Shown: piece after piece, positions 43,601 through 50,863 of the stretch
Layout: each line of letters starts with the position of its first letter
Numbering within the stretch: the stretch's first letter is position 1
From: Phycisphaerae bacterium
Lineage (GTDB): Bacteria; Planctomycetota; Phycisphaerae; UBA1845; Fen-1342
NCBI GenBank assembly: GCA_028279405.1
Contig: JANQNU010000015.1
Span: 1 to 64,000 of the forward strand
Direction of reading: 5' to 3'
Length of the DNA stretch: 64,000 bases
Notes under the pieces: model-generated
What the model was told of the DNA's origin: nothing
Database searches by the model: none
The model's input: the letters and a program-made list of their open reading frames with translations, nothing else
Program-made: the position numbers and the translations under genes

Positions 43601-44413
43601 CGGAATCGGTATGTGGCCTTCGTTCCGAACAACGAGCGGGTCGTGGCGTTCTCGATTCTGATTCCGCCGTGCCGGACGGCGTGGATCGACCGGCCGCAAC
43701 TGTTGTCGTATAACGGCCGCGACTTCGCGTGGGTCGCGAATGTCGTCGACAACCCGGTTTACCGCGTATGGACCGAGGAGGTGGTGCACGTGCGCGGTTG
43801 CGTGATCATTCCGGAGCGTGATTACCGGATCGCGGCGGTCGACCGTGCGGCACGGTTCAGCAATGACTTGACGGTCGCGACGGTGACGCCGTGGGGTGAT
43901 GTCGCAGGTCCGCAGAACGGCGGGGTGTTCTCGCCGCCGGACGGTGTCGTGAACCAGTTGGACATTCGCGCGATTCGTGCCGCGATCAACGGCGACCCCA
44001 ACGCGCCGCCGGTGATGTGGGTCGATCTGGCGCCGATTTCGCCGGACTATGTGCCGGATCAGCAGGATCTGCAGGCTGTGCAGAGCGCGCTGTCCGGGAT
44101 CGCGTATCCGCCGGATGAGTTCGGAATCCGGGATATCGTGCAGTGCAACCTTGCCGACGTGTGTAACGCGACGTGCGGCGACTCGAACTGCGATGGCGTG
44201 GTGACGGTCGGCGACATCAACTTCTTCGTGTCTGCGGTCGTGCAAGGCGAGCCCGCGTGGTCGGCGTTGTTCCCTGGCGAGGATCCGCCGTGCGACTTCG
44301 TGTGTGCCAACGATACCAACGGCGATGGCCTGGTGTCGGTCGGCGACATTAACGCGTTCGTGGCTGCGGTTGTGTCTGGCGTGCCGTGCGGCTTCGACCC
44401 GACGGTTCCGTAG
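37679..44413 (+). CDS. Giant RTX-repeat surface protein with SdrD-like, P-domain and dockerin modules
   Basis: This 2,244-residue protein has a basic N-terminus and hydrophobic export segment (WSILIFGATFGMAPVM). Residues 190-580 are partly helical. Residues about 590-1540 are calcium-binding RTX nonapeptides (GGxGxDxUx), for example GGPGVDIIFGGPGTNDIQGG, becoming a strict 18-residue period after about 1190. An SdrD-type domain lies at 1544-1655 (DIDGNGSGDVGMPGVTVYLD). A Cys-rich stretch and a proprotein-convertase P domain (about 1725-1895, ENANGKWVLRIVDHARLFDG) follow. Two dockerin-type loops end the protein (SNCDGVVTVGDINFFVSA; GDGLVSVGDINAFVAA). AAGGAG precedes the ATG. No type I secretion genes are nearby. 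It is probably a calcium-stabilised cell-surface or matrix protein. Confidence 0.9.
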   Translation: MSHLSIRVRRWSILIFGATFGMAPVMCTPMPGNVAENADDTSERSSAPVNPTYKPRGATDDGAQASNDVSRETALLDVADDPGAAGTLNGIDAGAGCAIGSGSAVSAGFERGMSVRERFEYIHAQIEPGIETGVSAFIDANDILQVSGTAGSDSIGLRLQAGNPSIIEVRVPFTGTGSVTPFFVSDIVAINVNTGLGADFVVLDDSQGEVGTLVPTTIDTGGELDVVVGRTGSLTVDDVLDLLDIAQTAGDLADDANAIHLLAGSIQVTTGGGNLIDNAALLVDQARTSFVEPGANYISDVNDQLIQIGAQRVIDIRDQLIAAATDLTQDAHFDLSEPGQQLMNDAENQLMADAQALADDAQNNLEASATLLIDRASQEFADTEAMMFMQTVEDLTNQIVALADMCPDEPDEPPKAILFCPEPTAQELVDCLETEIKRFACLAELCEFEADGVANLGDDVVADGEALDALGGDIILHGDSMVADAEAFVITANNLLAMSELFVAQLEMELGSTADAFDTRADTDFIGPGAALETQAATDVVALASTLEADASQLEQDAEQIVQMISAILSDPIVVGGGGACAGIITTNTIIGGSGADVLLGTTANDRIEGQDGLDLLIGAPGDDILIGGPGVDIIFGGPGTNDIQGGDALDILIGGNDVDCIAGEAGLDLLFGREGDDELDGGLDIDLLIAGPGDDTGDGNDGIDVIFGGPGNDDMRGGNCIDVVFGGDGDDTVVGNAGQLLSIGTVSLDLGDVLFGGIGDDDMFGDEDDGTGDGIDVMFGQDGMDEMFGGNGGDFTAGSFTLKIGNVMFGGAGNDTIDSRDGICVLFGGTEDDTITAGIGDTISFSSGSFMLEFGDIIFGNPGNDTINGDDPGGTERDIDLIFAGTGDDVVNAFDGGNITIGSFQLMLGNLVFGRDGDDNITAEDGIDLIFGGNDNDTIQAGDGAIITVSSGSFMINFGDLLFGGTGNDVIHGDAPADPGDGMDDGIDIIFGGTGDDQVYSGSGGLVDFGGTVQFTFGALIFGNPGNDTLIADYLVPTVPEEGIDLIFGAAGDDIINGGPGSTIQIGTSPNQVLIDFGGLLFGGVDNDTIDGGDDMDLVFCGRGDDTARTFDGIDLAFGSPGEDNIIGEDGGQIIIPIMGVPTPIPLGNIFFGGDDNDRITSEGRLLIDIDLLFGNECDDIIRAGSGLLDLNFGNRGNDTIFGEESFDLTFGNRGDDTIDAGPGIFDLTFGNRGDDTIRGNNGPDLIFGNSGADDIDGGNGLIDLLFGNTEPDIIRGGAGLNIMFGNRGGDLIIGGGGLDIAFGNRGNDDIDGGPGLDILFGNRDNDVVNGNDGLDLVFGNRGNDDVLGGNGLDLLFGGDNDDWLFGQNDLDLMFGGAGADKLFGGPGTGLFFGGSGNDILIGDTALDLLFGGRNNDWIAAGGGTDIAFGNRDNDTISGQGGTDFLFGNRGNDDIDGGPGRDFVFGNRGEDRLLSNTGRDFMFGNRDNDFLRSGSDGSERDYLFGNRHDDILHGCNNDDKLYGGLGSDTKDQDNCANFTFAGPGNCASISGTVRQDIDGNGSGDVGMPGVTVYLDLNNNGVLNGGEPTTVTINDNPDTHEDEAGFYQFTNLAPGNYVVRQVVPVGLVQTSPAGGHSVGLGNFTRATGRDFVNFDNCTPVENAAGILSCEMCECQQGFEPVLVEVIEMRCPDGSPCQSDGECSCGGCVPMVVDRRCECRPIQGGACSHGEPAYVGQGGIIPDSTGGPGVPLTTAISVPDSFLITHVSVSLNGLDHTRVGDLSAVVTSPMGTNATLFFRVGRFGSGTGDTSAYCGVYGFDTRSMRDLWAEAQSTLADLCVASDCYFPTDPDSAQPNNSLAAFNGENANGKWVLRIVDHARLFDGALQSWTLNFNGVLLEPEGAAVPRKVTVMLSSGSDDEVPGPVEVIPDAEGLAPDTTSSLEGAVEDPVPAQVEPLIDLGAGPPNDPLRANEVRRNRYVAFVPNNERVVAFSILIPPCRTAWIDRPQLLSYNGRDFAWVANVVDNPVYRVWTEEVVHVRGCVIIPERDYRIAAVDRAARFSNDLTVATVTPWGDVAGPQNGGVFSPPDGVVNQLDIRAIRAAINGDPNAPPVMWVDLAPISPDYVPDQQDLQAVQSALSGIAYPPDEFGIRDIVQCNLADVCNATCGDSNCDGVVTVGDINFFVSAVVQGEPAWSALFPGEDPPCDFVCANDTNGDGLVSVGDINAFVAAVVSGVPCGFDPTVP
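41258..42190 (+). repeat. About 17 coding tandem repeats of 54 bp (18 residues)
   Basis: Within the RTX protein, units begin FGNRGND and end xGLDLx, as in FGNRGNDDIDGGPGLDIL. Fourteen of the 17 units are exactly 18 residues, two have 19 and one has 21. Each unit is two RTX nonapeptides in which the first GG is replaced by FGNR, so one face of the parallel beta-roll would carry a ladder of Asn/Arg. DNA identity between units is moderate, so the array is old rather than newly expanded. Confidence 0.88.
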
Positions 44414-44439
44414 TCTTAGCCGATGCTTTGAAAGGTGTG

Positions 44440-44795
44440 GGTGCCCCGGGGTTTCGGCCCTGGGGGGCTCATCGGCTTGGCGAGCATAACGAGTCCCCTA
44501 CCCCGAAGGGGTGGGGCACCCTCGCCGATCACAGCGCGGGCCCGGCATGGAGGTCCGCACAGACACGGCATTGGTGCCTTACCCCATCTTGGGGTGGGGG
44601 ACGGAAAGGAATGGTTGGTCAGTCCCCCATCCCTAGAAGGGATGGGGCATCATGCGCCCCGTGATCCCCTTGCTTGCGCGCGCGGCTCGTTGTGTTCGAT
44701 ACTTGGTGGGTCGGTCCGGAGCCAGTGGTGTCAATGCGAGCCGCGAGCGCAAGCGAGCGGTCCATGGCGGGCGAGACGCTCGTCCCACCCTGTAA
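44440..44795. repeat. Mosaic island of palindromic repeats
   Basis: No gene is visible in 44414-44800. Modules: a diverged P6 (44443-44466) followed about 30 bp later by a P3-type hairpin near 44501-44519, a P3 at 44581-44595, another P3-type hairpin (catccct/agggatg) near 44625-44645, a facing P1 pair (about 44666-44689 with 44737-44760), and P2 at 44764-44791. It lies between the convergent ends of the RTX gene and a small membrane-protein gene. Confidence 0.85.
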
Positions 44796-44800
44796 CGCGG

Positions 44801-45004
44801 CTAGTCGTCGTATTCGTCGTCGTCATCGTCTTCGAGGTCGTCCTCGTCGTCGCTTTCTGCGGCTCGTTCGCGGACGCGGGCGAGCAGATTGCCATACTCG
44901 GTCATCATGTTCGTGGTGACTTCGGTCATCGACCCGGTGCCATGGAGCAGTAGCAGGGCACCGACGAAGGCAGTAAAGAGAATGATGGCGATCGTAGGCG
45001 TCAT
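44801..45004 (-). CDS. Small membrane protein with acidic tail
   Basis: This 67-residue protein is short but plausible: one membrane helix (TPTIAIILFTAFVGALLLLH) is followed by a polar region (TNMMTEYGNLLARVRERAAE) and a strongly acidic end (DDEDDLEDDDDDEYDD). The ATG at 45004 has CCGGAA upstream; a longer start at 45055 adds a Pro/Arg-rich stretch that looks untranslated. The function is unknown. It is isolated, between the repeat island and a gene-free stretch. The low-complexity Asp run is the main reason for caution. Confidence 0.5.
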   Translation of the reverse strand: MTPTIAIILFTAFVGALLLLHGTGSMTEVTTNMMTEYGNLLARVRERAAESDDEDDLEDDDDDEYDD

Positions 45005-45314
45005 GGGCGGATTCCGGTGGCGGTTGGCCGGGTTCGGGCGGAATCCGTTCCGCAAGACTCTCCAGGGGACAGGGCGGCAAGTTATCGCGGAGTGCTATCG
45101 GTTTGATGGGTCTGCGGTTTGAGTAGCCGGTGCTATTCGGCCGCGGGCGGGTCGGAGGGGGGAGTTGTGGGGCCAATAATCACCACAACTGGTTGCGGTT
45201 CGGCGGGGGCTGGACTACGATGGACGTTCTGCAGAAGGTCGAAATTGGCGGCGAGGACCGCGCGCCGGCATCAGGTGCGCAACAAACTGCGGCATTCCAG
45301 ATAAAGGACGGTAC
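45005..45314. other. Gene-free stretch upstream of apt
   Basis: No convincing frame. TTGCGG (45193-45198) and TACGAT (45216-45221), 17 bp apart, form a weak candidate promoter about 95 bp before the apt start. P1-P6 repeats are absent. Confidence 0.4.
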
Positions 45315-45881
45315 GTGTCAGGAACGATTACGCGGCCCGGCGCTGCGGACCCAGCGACAGCGCATGCGGGCGACCTCCCGCGCTTCATTCGCGACATTCC
45401 GGACTTCCCGAAGCCGGGAATTGTTTTCAAGGACATCACCCCGCTGCTCGCGGACGCCTCGGCGCTGGCCCTCGCGGTTGAGCTGATGGTGCAGCCGTTT
45501 CGACGGCGCGGCATCGATATCGTTGCCGGTGCGGAGTCGCGCGGGTTCATCTTCGGCACCGCGGCCGCGAAGGCGTTGTCGGTGGGGTTCGTTCCAATCC
45601 GGAAGCCGGGGAAGCTCCCGTCGGAGACGCGCCGGCACGAATATGCCCTGGAGTATGGGACGGACGCGCTGGAGATTCATGCGGACGCGCTGGGCCCGGG
45701 CAACACTGTTTTGTTGGTCGATGATGTGCTGGCTACGGGTGGTACGATGTCGGCATGTTGCGAGTTGATTACGGGGCTGGGTGCTCGTCTCGAGGCGATC
45801 GCGGTGCTCATCGAGTTATCAGACCTTGGCGGGCGTTCAAAATTGCCGGCGTGTCCGGTTCACAGCGTCGTCCGGTATTAA
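45315..45881 (+). CDS. apt: Adenine phosphoribosyltransferase
   Basis: This 188-residue cytoplasmic enzyme salvages adenine to AMP with PRPP. It has IRDIPDFPKPGIVFKDITPL at the N-terminus, AGAESRGFIFGTAAAKAL, VGFVPIRKPGKLP, the EYALEYGTDALEIH strand, and the PRPP-binding loop VLLVDDVLATGGTM. The GTG start follows AAAGGACGG. A 20-residue N-terminal extension before IRDIPDF is longer than usual. It is a single-gene unit. Confidence 0.95.
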   Translation: MSGTITRPGAADPATAHAGDLPRFIRDIPDFPKPGIVFKDITPLLADASALALAVELMVQPFRRRGIDIVAGAESRGFIFGTAAAKALSVGFVPIRKPGKLPSETRRHEYALEYGTDALEIHADALGPGNTVLLVDDVLATGGTMSACCELITGLGARLEAIAVLIELSDLGGRSKLPACPVHSVVRY

Positions 45882-46050
45882 GTGACGCGGGTGGCGCCGG
45901 GCCATATAACTTGCGATGGATGCAGGTGTTAGGCAATTTTTTCGGCGCCAGGGCGGCGAGACACTGTTGTAGAGTTGAACGCGTCGGAACAATAGGTTGT
46001 GAACGGGAGCAAAGCCGTTGCGGGCGCGGCTCCATGGCAAGGAGAGTCGG

Positions 46051-46566
46051 ATGCGGGTTGTATCGGCTTATCGATGGCTGGCGTTGGCGGCGTTGATGAC
46101 GACGTCTGGGGGCTGCACGATTCCCCTGGACCTGTTCAATCCGGCGCTGTTCGGGCAACTCGGCTTGGACCCGAACACTCTTCGTCCGCCGACCGGGAGC
46201 CTGATCGTGTTCTTCGAGAACAATACGGAGCTGCCCGTGGCCTTTTTCGCGTACGAGTCGGTGAACCCGGCTGATCTGACGCAGGACACGCGCAACTTTG
46301 TTGTGCAGGTCGATCCGAACGAGTCGCGCAACGAGGTGCTGGAGTGTCCGGTACAGTTGATCTCGCTGGGGACGGTCGACCAGGAAGGCGGCGTGGGCAC
46401 TGTCGGTGCTACTGTGCTGACCGACGGCGGTCAGATGGATGTTGAGTATACGGGGGTCGCGTTGGAGTCGGGTGTAACGTATCGATGCGGCGACGTCATT
46501 GCGGTCAGTCTGAATGACGCGGGCGGTGTTTTTACCTTGGCTGTTCGGATTCTGCCGGGTCGCTAG
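46051..46566 (+). CDS. Lipoprotein, first of a paralogous pair
   Basis: This 171-residue predicted lipoprotein has a signal peptide ending LMTTSGGC, a good lipobox. The mature part is beta-rich: NTELPVAFFAYESVNPADLT, then ECPVQLISLGTVDQEG, then GVALESGVTYRCGDVIAVSL. The two later cysteines are also present in the next gene product and may form a disulphide. The ATG at 46051 has AAGGAGAG upstream. Function is unknown. The gene begins a run of five co-directional genes for secreted products. Confidence 0.78.
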   Translation: MRVVSAYRWLALAALMTTSGGCTIPLDLFNPALFGQLGLDPNTLRPPTGSLIVFFENNTELPVAFFAYESVNPADLTQDTRNFVVQVDPNESRNEVLECPVQLISLGTVDQEGGVGTVGATVLTDGGQMDVEYTGVALESGVTYRCGDVIAVSLNDAGGVFTLAVRILPGR

Positions 46567-46582
46567 CGAGGAGAGACGCGAG

Positions 46583-47116
46583 ATGGAAGTTCGACGTCTG
46601 TCGTTTGGGTTCGTGCTGGCCGCGTCGCTCGGCCTGTGCGGCGGCTGTTTCAACCCGCTTTCGATCTTCGACGAGAACTTTCTGTCGACGGTCGGGCTTG
46701 GTGGCTCGCAGGCGGCGACGTTGCCCGGCGATGCGCCGGCGATCCTGGTCGGTGTGGAGAACCGCACCGGCGAGCAGATCGAGGCAACGGTCAGTTTCCG
46801 GGACGCGTCGGGCAGCTTCGACACCTTCACGGCGACTGTCGCTCCCGGGGACAAGACGGCGCAGGCGGTGCTTTGCCCGGTCAACGAGATTACGCTCGGA
46901 GACATCGGCGATCTTGCCAGTACGGGCGTGATTGTCCGTTTGGGGAACGGCACGCAGGCGGATCCGTTCATCGAGGTCGAACCGTTCGGAATTCTGCTGA
47001 AGACCGGCGTGAACTATGATTGCGGCGATTCTCTCACCTTTACTGTCTCGCCTTCGTCGGAGACGCGTTCGGGGTTCCGGACGTTCGTCTTCGTTCAGCG
47101 AGCACCGGAGCAATAA
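46583..47116 (+). CDS. Lipoprotein, second of a paralogous pair
   Basis: This 177-residue predicted lipoprotein has lipobox LGLCGGC. It shares the layout of the previous product: VENRTGEQIEATVSFRD, then VLCPVNEITLGDIGDL, then GILLKTGVNYDCGDSLTFTV, with the two mature cysteines in matching places. The start has GAGGAGAG upstream and lies 16 bp after the previous stop. Both proteins are probably anchored in the same membrane and bind a similar ligand, which cannot be named. Confidence 0.78.
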   Translation: MEVRRLSFGFVLAASLGLCGGCFNPLSIFDENFLSTVGLGGSQAATLPGDAPAILVGVENRTGEQIEATVSFRDASGSFDTFTATVAPGDKTAQAVLCPVNEITLGDIGDLASTGVIVRLGNGTQADPFIEVEPFGILLKTGVNYDCGDSLTFTVSPSSETRSGFRTFVFVQRAPEQ

Positions 47117-47149
47117 AGCATGTCGCGAGGGATTCTGGCGAGGTACGCG

Positions 47150-49978
47150 ATGAGCTTACGGCGATTGGCAATGACGACCGTTGCGGGGCTGCTGCTGGCG
47201 CTCCAGTTCGGTTGTCCGACGGGCGCGACGAATCCGACGGAGTTCCTGGCCGGTTCGACCGGCGACGCCACCCGGATCGGGACGACGGCAGATGTCGACG
47301 TGCTTTCGCCGGTCAGTGATTTGTCGATCACGGGCGGGACGCCGGTCGAGGTCAACTGGCGGGCGGTTGCGACGACGCGCCTGGCGGTGATCGACATTTT
47401 CGTCGACGTCGATCAGGACCCGGACAACGGGAACGAAATCATCGCGGCCAACAATCAGTCGCTCGATATGAACTCGACGGTGATCGATACCACGCAGCTC
47501 GCTGCCGGCGACTATTTCGTCGGTGTTCGGCTGGAGGAGTTCGGGGCGGTCAGTGCGGCGGGATACGCCACCGGCCGCGTGACGATCAATCAACGCACGG
47601 ATCTGTTCTTTACCTCGCCGCGTGGAAACTTCGTGTTCGATCGGTCCTTGCGGGTCAATCCACGTTTCGACGTGGCCTGGTCCCTGGACGACCCGGACAG
47701 CATCGTTTCGATCGAAGTGTTCCTGGATCCGGATGAGACGCCGAATGGAAATGAAGTGTTGTTGCGCGAGAGCAACTCACAGACCGGCGACAGTTTCGTG
47801 TTTGACTTCCCCACGAGCAGCTTCGAGCCTGGGACGTACCGCATCCTCGCGCTGGTGAGCGATGGGGTGGATCAGTTCCCGTTCTACGCACCGGGGTCGA
47901 TTCGGCTGCGCTCACGGTTGTCGGGGGTGTTCGATCTGCGCGACCTGGAGTTGCCGGGCCATCCGCTTTCCGGGGCGAAGTTCGAAGGATTCAATCCGCG
48001 TGACAATGCGGGAAGTTTCGTCGGTACGCTGCGCGATTTCGACAACGATGGCTTCGAGGACTTCGTGATTCTGTCGCAGTTCGGCAAGCCGCGAAACATC
48101 AGCAACGTCCAGCGTTCGGGTGCCGGTGAGGCCTACATCGCATATGGCCGGGCGCGGCGTTTCAACGGCGCCATCAACCTGAATTCGACCGGTACGTTGT
48201 TCCGTGGCGAGATTATTACTGGCGTTCCGGCTGTGGACGACCCGATCCGACCGAGCCGCGGAATTACGAGTGTGGCGGCGTTGGCCGACTGGGATGGCGA
48301 CGGGTTCCGTGAGATCGCCTGGGGCGTCCCCTTTACGGACTCGACCGCGGTCAATCGGCTGGATAGTTTCGGCTATTTCCGTTCGGGCTGCGTTGTGATT
48401 TCGGCGAGCATCGACTTCCGGCCCGACATCGGCAATCCGGGTCGTGCTGTGCTGAACCTGGCCAACTTTGGTGCCATTCAGGATGCTCCACCGTCGGAAA
48501 CACCCTGTGTTGAGGGCTTTGCCGGACCGAAGGCGCCGATTTCTCCGGGCGCATTCACCTATTTCTTCCGCCATAACTCTGTCGGTGGACAGGGCGCTCC
48601 GGGAAGTGCGCTGACCGCGCGTGGTACTTTGGGCTGCCGCATTTCGAGCAATGAGTTTGGAGACGGCTTTGGGGAAACCGTTTCGGCGTTCGAGTTCCGC
48701 GGAATTCTGATGTCGGCACCGGGGCGTGACCCGGCGCTTTGCACACGCAGCAATATCGGTAACACGTTGCCCGGCGCGGGCGTCGTGACGGTCTACTACA
48801 GTGATGACGATTCGGCGACTTACTTGTGGGCGCCGGACTTCGCGCCGCCGGGCAATGACACTTATCCGGGCTTGTCTGTGAATCTGGCCGTCAATGCGAT
48901 TCCGCATGCCGGTCCGAACTACTACATCGCGCATGACAATCGCGTGTTCCCGGGTCAGGTGACGACGCTACTCTCGGACAATACGGACAATTGTGGCTAC
49001 GACGCCTCGAACGACGCGACGCCGTGCGTTTACTTCGACACGCCGGGACCAAACTTGCGCAACTCGGCGCGGATCTACGGCGGCTTCAACGGCGCGCGGA
49101 TCAGCGGAGCGGTGAGCGTGCCTGACTTCAACACGGACGGCTTGCAGGACATCCTGGTTGGCAGTCCGCTGAGCAATGATGGTGCGGGTTCGTGCTTTGT
49201 CGTGTTTGGCCGCCTTCCTGACTTGATGCTGGATGGCGAGTTGGCGGTCGAGGAGTTGGGGTTGCCGGTGAACTCGCCGAATGTCGGCGGGGCGCGGATC
49301 TTTGATGGTGTGCGGATCGTCGGTGAGCCGGGCGAACGTCTGGGTCAGTCGCAGGATTCGGTAGGCGACTTCAACGGCGACGGTATCTTCGACATCGGGA
49401 TCGGCTCGCCGCTGTTGAACAATCGACAGGGTGGGGCGGCGGTGTTCTTCGGTTCGCGCGAGGTCATCAATCTGACAGAAGACGAGATCCCGTTCGGGGA
49501 GATTGCCGATCGTGGTCTTGGCATCGTGTTCGTCGGCGAGACCGAGGGCGATCTGGCCGGTGCGCGAATTCGATCGGCTGGCGACGTCGACCAGGACGGT
49601 CTGGATGACATTCTGATCGCGGCACCGAATCGCTCCGTACGGCTGGACATCGACCTCGACGGCGAGATTGAGATCGATCGTCAGGAATGCGGCGTGGTGT
49701 ATCTGATCTACGGTTCATCGGATCTGCGCGGGACGATCGAGCTTTCACAGGTCGGCACGGAGCAGTTGCCGGGTGCCGTGTTTGTCGGTGCAGCGAGTTC
49801 GAACTTCCTGGGTGCGGGACTGGGGCTTCAGGGCGACCGTAGCAACGGCATCTCGACGGCAGGCGATGTCGACGGCGACGGGAATGACGATCTCCTGATC
49901 AGCTCGGTTTCCGCGGCGCCGCGTGGCGGGCGGGTCGAGGCCGGCGAGGTGTACTTGATTTACGGAACGGGAGACTAG
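47150..49978 (+). CDS. FG-GAP repeat lipoprotein
   Basis: This 942-residue predicted lipoprotein has a signal ending LLALQFGC. Two Ig/cadherin-like N-terminal domains (about residues 40-270) are followed by integrin-alpha-like FG-GAP blades: RDFDNDGFEDFVILSQFG, ADWDGDGFREIAWGVPF, PDFNTDGLQDILVGSP, GDFNGDGIFDIGIGSPLLN, GDVDQDGLDDILIAAP and GDVDGDGNDDLLISS. Each has a DxDxDGxxD calcium loop, and together they form a seven-bladed-type propeller. The ATG at 47150 gives a normal lipoprotein signal and has GAGG upstream; ATG 47120 is also possible. Likely a surface adhesin or matrix-binding protein. Confidence 0.85.
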   Translation: MSLRRLAMTTVAGLLLALQFGCPTGATNPTEFLAGSTGDATRIGTTADVDVLSPVSDLSITGGTPVEVNWRAVATTRLAVIDIFVDVDQDPDNGNEIIAANNQSLDMNSTVIDTTQLAAGDYFVGVRLEEFGAVSAAGYATGRVTINQRTDLFFTSPRGNFVFDRSLRVNPRFDVAWSLDDPDSIVSIEVFLDPDETPNGNEVLLRESNSQTGDSFVFDFPTSSFEPGTYRILALVSDGVDQFPFYAPGSIRLRSRLSGVFDLRDLELPGHPLSGAKFEGFNPRDNAGSFVGTLRDFDNDGFEDFVILSQFGKPRNISNVQRSGAGEAYIAYGRARRFNGAINLNSTGTLFRGEIITGVPAVDDPIRPSRGITSVAALADWDGDGFREIAWGVPFTDSTAVNRLDSFGYFRSGCVVISASIDFRPDIGNPGRAVLNLANFGAIQDAPPSETPCVEGFAGPKAPISPGAFTYFFRHNSVGGQGAPGSALTARGTLGCRISSNEFGDGFGETVSAFEFRGILMSAPGRDPALCTRSNIGNTLPGAGVVTVYYSDDDSATYLWAPDFAPPGNDTYPGLSVNLAVNAIPHAGPNYYIAHDNRVFPGQVTTLLSDNTDNCGYDASNDATPCVYFDTPGPNLRNSARIYGGFNGARISGAVSVPDFNTDGLQDILVGSPLSNDGAGSCFVVFGRLPDLMLDGELAVEELGLPVNSPNVGGARIFDGVRIVGEPGERLGQSQDSVGDFNGDGIFDIGIGSPLLNNRQGGAAVFFGSREVINLTEDEIPFGEIADRGLGIVFVGETEGDLAGARIRSAGDVDQDGLDDILIAAPNRSVRLDIDLDGEIEIDRQECGVVYLIYGSSDLRGTIELSQVGTEQLPGAVFVGAASSNFLGAGLGLQGDRSNGISTAGDVDGDGNDDLLISSVSAAPRGGRVEAGEVYLIYGTGD

Positions 49979-49984
49979 GTCGTG

Positions 49985-50833
49985 ATGCGATCCGTTTTCG
50001 TCGGTGGTTCGGTTCTGTTGCTTGGCGTTGCCTGTTTCACCGCGGGCTGCATCGGGACGATAGGCGAAACCAATGGGTTCGTGACGCTGGTCGAGGATCT
50101 GCTCAACGTCCCCATTGGTGGTGACGGTGGCGACGGCGGCGGCGGTGGCGGCGGCGGCGGCGCTGAGGACGTAGCCTTCCGGCGGGATATGTCGCTTACG
50201 CTGGCCAACAATGCGGCCGGAGCGGACTTGAATGTCTGGTTGGCGGCATGGGTCGAGGCGAGCAGCATTCGTTCGGCGGAGCAGCAGGACGCCCTGATTG
50301 ACGCTGGTTACGTTCAACTCCAGCGAGAAGTGACGTTGGGTGTGCTTTCGCTCCCGGCGGGCACGTTCGTGCTGGCGGGTCCGGGTGCGGGAGGTGCACG
50401 TCGGGTCGTTGTTCCGAGTGCGCAGCCGGGCGCGAACCCCTTGGTGGGCAACGTCACCTTGGCTGCCGGGACGGCGCTGACGGAGCAGTTGACGATCATG
50501 ACGCCGGACCGGATTCTGTTTTTCACGGAGCCGCCGGTTTCGTGCGAAAGCGTGGCATTCTTCTTCACGCGCGATGGCGAGATTCTGGATAGCCCGGCAC
50601 TTTCGCAGGGTGGCGACGAGGAATTCGAAGGCGCCAATTTCCGACTGGGTCGTAAGACCTATGCGCAGATCAGCGCTTACATCTGCGACCCCTTCGATCC
50701 CGGCCTGGCGTTGCTCCAAGGCGGCGGCGTAGCGGAGTCGAATCAGTACCGCGAGGGTGACGCGATCCGGGTCGATTTCTTCCTGGATGCGCGGGTCACG
50801 GGCTTTGGTGCGATGGTGGAAATCGGCGGTTGA
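49985..50833 (+). CDS. Lipoprotein with polyglycine linker
   Basis: This 282-residue predicted lipoprotein has the signal end CFTAGC. A hydrophobic stretch and then GGDGGDGGGGGGGGG (about residues 46-60) separate the anchor from a globular domain of unknown family. The domain has a helical start (VWLAAWVEASSIRSAEQQDA) and mixed strands (VTLAAGTALTEQLTIMTPDR), with Cys residues in VSCESVAFFF and YICDPFDP. It starts 6 bp after the FG-GAP gene and is probably co-transcribed. The polyglycine tract makes it prone to length variation. Confidence 0.75.
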   Translation: MRSVFVGGSVLLLGVACFTAGCIGTIGETNGFVTLVEDLLNVPIGGDGGDGGGGGGGGGAEDVAFRRDMSLTLANNAAGADLNVWLAAWVEASSIRSAEQQDALIDAGYVQLQREVTLGVLSLPAGTFVLAGPGAGGARRVVVPSAQPGANPLVGNVTLAAGTALTEQLTIMTPDRILFFTEPPVSCESVAFFFTRDGEILDSPALSQGGDEEFEGANFRLGRKTYAQISAYICDPFDPGLALLQGGGVAESNQYREGDAIRVDFFLDARVTGFGAMVEIGG

Positions 50834-50863
50834 TGCGGCCGACAGTGATGATGAGGATTTGAG

